Position numbers and translations under genes: made by a program
Notes under the pieces: generated by a model
What the model was told of the DNA's origin: nothing
Databases searched by the model: none
What the model saw: only the letters and a program-made list of their open reading frames with translations
Source of the DNA: Wuchereria bancrofti
Lineage: Eukaryota; Nematoda; Chromadorea; Rhabditida; Onchocercidae
Reading direction: 5' to 3'
NCBI GenBank assembly: GCA_005281725.1
Contig: SSBO01000024.1
Location: forward strand, 1-11,846
DNA: 11,846 nucleotides
Shown: in pieces, positions 6,526-11,846 of the stretch
Numbering within the stretch: position 1 is the first letter of the stretch
Layout of the letters: the number at the start of each line of letters is the position of its first letter

Positions 6526-7893
6526 CAAAAACTTGAAATGATGCAACAAAAATAAATTGAAAATGATGAAAATATGAAATAAAATGGTTAATATTTCATT
6601 TTTAAATTTACAATTGTGATAATTTTAAAATTTCTAAAACATCAGTACATTTAAAAAAACAAAAAACAAAATGGCATAAGCAATTTATTATTAATTGCAA
6701 AAATAGCACAGAATTAGAAATATTTTATTGAAATTTCAATTGTTTGCTTTAAAATTAGCACAACAATTTGATTTCTGAATAAAACCTGTAGAAGAAAAAC
6801 ATGCACATTAATTCAAAAAAAAAGTGTGTGTGTTTTATAAAGCGAAGTGAAAAATCGAGACATAAATAAATAATATGTGTACTTGAAGTATGAAGTAAAG
6901 TAAACAAATGAATGAATTGATACTTTCATAACTTCTAACTTATAAATCATTTTAGAATATATTTCGGTGATGAGCTGTATTAATTCATAATTCAATACAA
7001 ATTCTTTGAAGTAAGAAAACAGTGATTCAAAACGTTCATGCAAATTTAAATATGAAAGAAATTGAAATTCCAAAGTTTTAACAATGCAGTCGAATTTGCA
7101 CGCTGCAAACTGCATACTATGTGTCTTGTAGGGATTTTTTTAACATTTCAAATAAATTATTTCTCTTTTCTAATTCAAATAAGAATTATTATAAAAATTA
7201 AGAAATTAGTTCAATATATAAAAATAAGTCAAAAATATTACAAAGTGTTTCTTTTACGTGAATATATGAAAACGGTAAATGTATCATTTTGTCAGTAAAC
7301 AATTGATCTCTTGAATAGGTCACTTTGATAATAAGCAAAATCGAATAGAACACTTTGACAACACGAAATCAAACATGACTGTTACAATAATATAAATAGT
7401 AATGCATGGTAATATCGAAATGTTTTATATCTATGTGTGACATGTCACATATATATTGCAAATATGTTGAGAGAAATCAAAATTATTTGATAGGAAATTA
7501 TCAGACTGTGATAAGAAATCGTCAGAGTCTAATTAAATATATTCTTACTGTATGTGTAAAAAAAATGTTTCCAATAAAATTTTACAAATATTCGCATTGA
7601 TTATGAATGAGAAAGAATGAAGCTAACATTTAGCACTTAGTTCTTAAACTGAAATTAATTTAAATTATTTCAATTCATCCGTTTTTTCTCGTAAATCGTA
7701 TATCACTTTTTTTGTATTTCAGAATATGTAAAAATTTCAATTTTTTTGTTCAACTTTTGTTAACTTAGTTTTAAAATTTAATAGCTTGAATTTTTCAGTC
7801 ATTTATATCGAATTATTTTTCATTTCAGGATATGCAAGTACCTTAAATTATCATGTCTATTTATTTTATTTTGAAATAATTTCTTTATTTTAT
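6526..7893. other. AT-rich non-coding stretch, copy of 4833-6200
   Basis: Same content as 4833-6200: no gene, the same direct repeat, palindrome and acceptor-like words. Confidence 0.6.
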
Positions 7894-8393
7894 TCTAGTG
7901 GAAGTCTGTCAAACTTGGGTAATTAAACCTTTATTTAACATAAAACAAATAATAGCGTATTATACATATCGTACGGATGCTACACAGTTTAACAAACGCG
8001 TAAACTATATAAAATGCAATAATATAAAAATAATACAAAATTATAAAGTATTAGACGCATCCCAAAACCACCCAAAAACATAAAGTAAATGATGGTTATG
8101 GGAGGATTGGTTGGTTTATATATAAGATTGATTTGACGAATGGAAATTAGATGGAAGAATTTCTCATGGATGAAAAAACAAGATTGTTAACAAAATTAGC
8201 TTTAGTGGGTGAGAAAACAGGATTAGCATGACTTAAGGGTTTAGACGTTAATTAATTACAAGTGTAAATATATTCGGAAATTGGGTCATCCAGCGTGAGA
8301 AGAATTTTATAAATGTAAATTAGATTTAAGAATTGGATAAGAGGAATTTGTTAGTTTGGATATAATAATTTAAAGGTTTCGTCGTTCACGACA
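7894..8393. mobile_element. Diverged LTR (copy B) of the same family as LTR A
   Basis: Homology to LTR A begins with GTGGAA, continues through CTTGGGTAATTAAACC and the ATGAAAAA-CAA...TTAACA segment, and ends in ACGACA at 8388-8393, in the same orientation. The left terminus is decayed (TCTAGTGGAA in place of TGTCGTGGAA). Length is about 500 bp against 452. A TATATATAAG word sits at about 8117-8126. The 61-codon open frame across its first part is a by-product. No target duplication is visible. It could be a 5' LTR of the pol downstream, or a solo or 3' LTR if the minus orientation inferred for LTR A holds. Confidence 0.5.
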
Positions 8394-8949
8394 AAGTCAA
8401 TTATTTAACTTATTTCTTTCATATCATGGGAATATTTTTTGTAAAAATCGGCAAACAAATTTTGAAAGAAAAATTTAAACCTTTTTCAAATAATTTTCAT
8501 TTACCTATTTTTTGAAAATAGTGTGAGAACAGAAAATTGAAGAAAAAACATGCTTTAGGTTATCAAAGTTTCATTTATTAGTAAAGGTAATTTTTTAATT
8601 TCTAAAATAATGATAAGGTTAGGAATGATAACAAAGGCATAATAATGACAGTGATAATTAATTAATGTAGTGGGACTAATAAATTATATTATATAAGTAG
8701 TGAGACTAACAAATTATATCTCTCAAAGGAAATATAATTTGGCAGCTGATGGTATTGCTATTTTGATAAGTAAACTTTGAACAAATGTTTGATATAGCTA
8801 ATATATTGCATAATGATATTTGATGTGTTGATTTTCGTTTTTCAAATTGTATTATATTAAATTAAATTAAATTACTTTTATAGAAAAATTTCCGACAATT
8901 TATTGAGGAGTAAATAAAATTTCAAACGATAAATTACAAAACAATGCTT
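8394..8949. other. AT-rich stretch with no gene between LTR B and pol
   Basis: About 550 bp with no coding frame I can support. If LTR B belonged to the downstream pol, gag and the catalytic part of protease should lie here; they do not. No TGG-type primer-binding site follows the LTR end. Confidence 0.6.
8667..8719. repeat. Tandem direct repeat, two 23-nt units, period 30
   Basis: GTAGTGRGACTAAYAAATTA begins each unit, at 8667-8689 and 8697-8719, with two transitions between the units. Confidence 0.8.
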
Positions 8950-8972
8950 AACTAAGGGAAAGGAAACGATAA

Positions 8973-9482
8973 AAAATATGTGTCAATGTTATCGACTATC
9001 TAACTAAACAATTGCAAGTAATTAATATAGCAACAGCAACACAATTTGAAGACTTAACGAACTATTGGAAGCAACCTGACATATTATTTGGAGCAGATTA
9101 CTTCTTCAAATTCGTAGAATTCAACAAAATTCAAGAACTAAATTCTGGATTCCTACTATTACAAACAAAAGTGGGACCTATAATCACTGGAAGAGATATC
9201 GACAAACTTTGTCAAACGAATACTAAACGGCTATCGAGATCAGTCTGTGCAGCCAATTTAAGTTCTTGCTCAGAATTAGAAACCTTTTGGAAATTAGAAC
9301 TCATGGGAATCAATGACCAACCTAACGCTAATGACGATGAAGCGTTAAAACAATTCAAGAAGTCAATAATCAAGTGCAATGGAAGATATAGAGTCCGTTG
9401 GCCATGGAAGGAAATTAAAGGCAAATTAAGCAACAACTGCGGTCTATGCCTTAATCGTCTGAAAACCTCATCAAAAGATTAA
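8973..9482 (+). pseudogene. BEL/Pao pol segment: protease C-terminal region and linker to RT
   Basis: Open frame beginning after a TAA at 8970-8972: VIDYLTKQLQVINIA, then KQPDILFGADYFFKF, SGFLLLQTKVGPIITG, and a second part with LETFWKLELMGI, DDEALKQFKKSI and RVRWPWK, ending NNCGLCLNRLK. This is the retropepsin-like/DUF1758 tail and the conserved linker typical of BEL/Pao polyproteins. The Asp-Thr/Ser-Gly protease motif would be upstream and is absent. The apparent start at 9012 is a TTG inside the frame. Near 9461-9467 the coding signal moves to another frame (LIKRLKEESILDRY), so the stop at 9480 is a frameshift product. Confidence 0.8.
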
Positions 9483-9635
9483 AAGAAGAATCAATTCTTG
9501 ATCGATATGTCAACATAAAGAACACGAAGAAGTGGATATCGATGATGAGGTAGGCATTTTATTCATTACCTGCCTCATCATGGTGTACTAACTCCTAATA
9601 AGTCAACTACAAAAATGCGAATCGTTTATGACGCT
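9467..9635 (+). pseudogene. BEL/Pao pol segment: entry to reverse transcriptase, multiply frameshifted
   Basis: Coding text moves through three frames: LIKRLKEESILDRY (from 9467), then EEVDIDDEVGIL (about 9526-9558), then HYLPHHGVLTP and TKMRIVYDA (9564-9635). The last is the hallmark start of BEL/Pao RT. The shifts near 9500-9525 and 9556-9563 are small indels. The text stops at DA, where a hairpin-bearing stretch replaces the usual few residues before SLNEVLYRGP. Confidence 0.75.
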
Positions 9636-9641
9636 TTTTAG

Positions 9642-9695
9642 AAGCTTTTAGAGTCTCTGACTCTCTGAGTCAAGAGTTAGAGACTCTAAGAGCTT
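9642..9695. repeat. Near-perfect 23-bp hairpin inside the RT region
   Basis: Left arm 9642-9664 and right arm 9673-9695 enclose an 8-nt loop (9665-9672). The arms pair at every position, with two G-T pairs, so an RNA copy would form a continuous 23-bp stem with two G-U wobbles. A smaller hairpin, GACTC-TCT-GAGTC, is nested at 9659-9671. It lies between the DA and SLNE of RT, where 55 nt replace what is usually about 24, and it shifts the frame. Confidence 0.85.
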
Positions 9696-10241
9696 AAATG
9701 AAGTATTGTACAGAGGACCCATTTTGCTACCGGATCTCGTGGGTGTATTACTACGTTTTAGAATGATGAAAACGGTAATACTGGTTGATATCGAAAAGGC
9801 TTTTTACAAATAGAATTACACTTAGAAGACAGAAATTGTACTCGATTTCTTTGGTTGCATAATTCAAACAAAGGTATAACAGAAGAAAATATAAAGTGTT
9901 ATCAGTTTAAAGGAGTACTCTTTGGAGTAATTTTATCGCCTTTTCTATTATCAGCTAAAATTAACTTTCACTTGGAGGGATATGACCACGAGTTAGCAGC
10001 AGAAATAAGAAAAAATATTTATGTTGATAACATAATTTTATCTGCGAAGTGTACAGAGGATGCCTTGTTAAAGTACGAACAAACAAAACTTATCTTTGAA
10101 AGAGCAGCCATGAATATTAGAGAATTTATTTCGAATGATCTAGAATTCAGTGAAAGATTACCCGATTACGACAAGGCTAATTCTAACAAAGGTAGTTTTC
10201 TTGGTTCAATTGGATTTATGAATTGGATGCAATTTGTATAA
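9691..10241 (+). pseudogene. BEL/Pao reverse transcriptase core
   Basis: SLNEVLYRGPILLPDLVG is followed by ILVDIEKAF, holding the first catalytic Asp (9787-9789). A one-base loss in the T run 9801-9805 then shifts the frame, which continues [37 protein letters not shown] and NIYVDNI. The last is the polymerase active-site box in the YVDN form (Asp 10026-10028, Asn 10029-10031), as known in several BEL-type RTs. The region after it ([16 protein letters not shown]) is also typical. Translation near 9855 starts at a TTG and is not a true start. The frame ends at 10241 after another shift near 10199-10210. Confidence 0.88.
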
Positions 10242-10807
10242 TACTTAAACCATGGAATGAAAAGAAAATAACTAAGAGAACTATCTTGCAATTTGTTGCT
10301 TCACATTATGACCTTCTAGGGTTTTTAGTCCCCTTAATGATTACACTCAAATTATTTCTTCAACTCTTATGGAAACAAAACAAGTCGTGGGATGAGCCTT
10401 TAAGCTATCAGGAAGAAAAACAGTGGAAATCAATGATACAAAATTGGCCAAAGAATATAATAGACCTACCTCGATTTGTAATAAACTCATCAGATCAACT
10501 AGAAATACATATATTTTCGGATGCTTCAAATAAAGCATACACAGCAGCAGTATATATTCTCAACATCAAAAATTATGGTAAGAACTCAACATTTCTCATT
10601 TATGCTAAATCACGTATTGCTCCAATCAAACAAATTACCGTACCTCGTTTGGAATTACTTTCAGTACTAATTGGGGTAAGAACTATACAGTTTGTATTGA
10701 AGCAACTAGAATTAATACCTGTAACACTTTGGTCTGATTCTAAATGCGCTTATTTTGGATCAAAAATTATTCGAGACTACTCCCTCGGTTTGTACAAAAT
10801 CGAGTAA
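10202..10807 (+). pseudogene. BEL/Pao RT connection and RNase H region
   Basis: Open frame with [35 protein letters not shown] and [10 protein letters not shown] (connection), then RNase H residues: Asp in IFSDAS (10520-10522), Glu in PRLELL (10652-10654) and Asp in LWSDSK (10736-10738). The signal leaves this frame at about 10749-10755, where a T seems lost from a TTTT run. [17 protein letters not shown] then continues in the next frame, so the stop at 10805-10807 is spurious. Confidence 0.88.
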
Positions 10808-11480
10808 AAGAGATACGAAAGGCAGAATTTCGATATATTCCAAGCGCGCACAATCCAGTGGACGTTGCTATTAGAGGAATTCCACCAAGTAAACTCAAAA
10901 ACTATCAACCATAGTGGAAAGGACCGCAGTGGCTAGAAGAGGAGAAAAGTAAGTGGCCACAATGGGAATTCAAATATCAAGAAGACGATGAAATTAATAG
11001 AGCAATTGTGACGACTATTAGAAACGTAAAGAAAACTTGTAAATCAGTAGAATTTCAATTTATAGATGAGAAGCGTTTTAGTTATTGGATGTTAAAAGCA
11101 ACAATCTGGGCACTTCGGTTTATCAAATTAAGCTTCAAAGGAGAACTATCGTGGTTGAAAAAACTATCCACTCATAAAAATTACATGAATAAAGATGACT
11201 ATGAGATAGCAGAAAGAATACTAATTCAACAAGCGCAGTATGATGGATTAACTGAAGACCAAATTAAAATATGGAATTTATATTTTGATGAAACCGATAA
11301 ATTATGGAAATCAACAGGCCGTTTAGAGAGTGCAGAATTAACAAATGAAAGTAAATTTCTAATCTATTTACCACGTTGTAATCATATTACTGAACTTATC
11401 ATCAAAAGGAAACATGAAGAACTATATCATGCTGGAATTGCTCATACTCTCTGTAAATTAAGACAAAACTTTTGGATACA
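10756..11480 (+). pseudogene. BEL/Pao RNase H end, connector and integrase zinc-binding half-site
   Basis: The frame carries FRYIPSAHNPVDVAIRG, with the last RNase H Asp at 10861-10863, then KNYQP, a TAG at 10912-10914 and WKGPQWLEEEKSKWPQWEF. The long connector FSYWMLKATIWALRFIKL follows, then ALIL-like text ending KRKHEELYHAGIAHTLCKL. The two His of the integrase HHCC finger are at 11413-11415 and 11428-11430 (H-X4-H). Apart from the TAG the frame is open for about 240 codons. It breaks at about 11470-11480, just after QNFWI. Confidence 0.85.
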
Positions 11481-11483
11481 AAG

Positions 11484-11846
11484 GGAAGATGAACAGTTAA
11501 ACGGGTTATCAATGTATGCTTTACTTGTCGAAGATGGAGAACTAAACCATATAAATTACTGCCAATGCCAAATCTGCCGGAAACACGTGTCAAGAGATCA
11601 AAACCTTTTAAACAGGTTGGCCTTGATTATATGGGCCCAATTACTGTCAAGGATAACAACGGAAAGATCAAAAGATGGGTAGCACTTTTCACATGTTTTA
11701 CCACTAGACCAATCCATCTCGAGCTTGTCGAAAACTTATCTGCAGAAATCTTCATATCTGCATATTACGAAGATTTATCTCTCGCAGAGGATATCCTAAA
11801 CTGGTTCTCAGTGATAATGCCAGTCAATTTCAACTAGTATTCAAAA
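11484..11846 (+). pseudogene. BEL/Pao integrase: zinc-finger Cys pair and catalytic core, partial
   Basis: After an in-frame TGA (11490-11492) the text reads TVKRVINVCFTCRRW, with the two Cys of HHCC at 11517-11519 and 11526-11528 (C-X2-C). PMPNLPETRVKRSKPF and QVGLDYMGPITVK follow, with the first catalytic Asp at 11625-11627, then RWVALFTCFTTRPIHLELV. A two-base AT duplication near 11762 shifts the frame. RFISRRGYPKLVLSDNASQF then continues, with the second catalytic Asp at 11813-11815. The catalytic Glu and the C-terminal domain lie beyond the window edge. Confidence 0.88.

Larger units (their letters stand above)
6251..7942. repeat. Repeated block B, copy 3
   Basis: Begins with the equivalent of 3801-3820, then matches copy 2 throughout. 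It is the only copy that continues without a gap into LTR B, so it is the copy anchored to the right-hand sequence. Confidence 0.9.
8973..11846 (+). mobile_element. pol: Decayed BEL/Pao LTR retrotransposon pol, 5'-truncated, runs off the right edge
   Basis: Domains appear in BEL/Pao order on the plus strand: region after the protease core, RT, connection, RNase H, integrase zinc finger and integrase core. Homologous text can be followed almost end to end by switching frames. Frame changes fall near 9461-9467, 9500-9525, 9556-9563, 9636-9690, 9801-9805, 10199-10210, 10749-10755, 11470-11480 and 11762. In-frame stops are at 10912-10914 (TAG at a position usually Trp) and 11490-11492 (TGA). Gag and the protease active site are missing, and the 3' end lies outside the window. 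Some one-base losses fall in T runs, so sequencing error may add to real decay. As read, it cannot make a polyprotein. Confidence 0.9.

Noticed and set aside
7898..8083. 61-codon plus-strand frame
   Set aside because: Lies inside LTR B and starts at a GTG; LTRs do not usually code here.
705..8393. One giant composite element bounded by LTRs A and B
   Set aside because: The LTRs are too diverged to be a recent pair, no target duplication is seen, and host exons and contig joins lie between them.
9212..9436. Minus-strand 74-codon frame opposite pol, and similar ones at 10347-10538 and 11402-11593
   Set aside because: Shadows of the well-supported plus-strand pol.
1..11846. CRISPR array, tRNA, rRNA, bacterial operon or defence system
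   Set aside because: No spaced repeats with unique spacers, no tRNA fold recognised, and the gene structure is eukaryotic.

Overview
The window is AT-rich eukaryotic DNA, most likely from a nematode and perhaps a filarial or other spirurid worm. The reasons are short U-rich splice acceptors, (AAT)n-type simple repeats, a peptide-type GPCR gene split into small exons, and a BEL/Pao retrotransposon whose pol text resembles the elements common in filarial genomes. The organism call is an inference from sequence style. I see no bacterial operons, CRISPR arrays, tRNA or rRNA genes.

Layout. At the left end, two small minus-strand exons (243-395 and 562-607) look like the 3' end of an unrecognised gene. 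Next comes a 452-bp LTR (705-1156) with matched termini TGTCGT...ACGACA. It is followed by minus-strand remnants of a retroelement protein (about 1215-1919), possibly an Env-like ORF. That remnant abuts, within a base or two of a splice acceptor, a plus-strand exon encoding TM6 of a class A GPCR (1921-2065). The remnant and exon occur a second time (2355-3349). A 765-bp intron with a microsatellite leads to the GPCR terminal exon with TM7 and the NPxxY motif (3886-4075). That exon is present three times (3886, 4643, 6336) in tracts running 3801-4576, 4578-6249 and 6251-7942. Joining the TM6 and TM7 exons is phase-perfect and restores a Trp codon. TM1-TM5 are not in the window.

A diverged LTR of the same family follows at 7894-8393. 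After about 550 bp of AT-rich DNA without a gene, a decayed, 5'-truncated BEL/Pao pol runs on the plus strand from about 8973 off the right edge. It holds a linker after the protease, RT, RNase H, and the integrase zinc-binding and catalytic domains, in order, but is broken by at least eight frame changes and two in-frame stops. A 54-nt near-perfect hairpin sits inside the RT region.

Caution: single N characters at 789, 2530, 4577 and 6250 look like gap placeholders. Three lie at or inside the repeated blocks and two lie inside LTR sequence, so much of the apparent exon amplification may be unmerged contig overlap or allelic contigs placed in series. I found no convincing new biological system. 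The features most worth checking are the exon amplification, the retroelement/splice-site junction and the RT hairpin.
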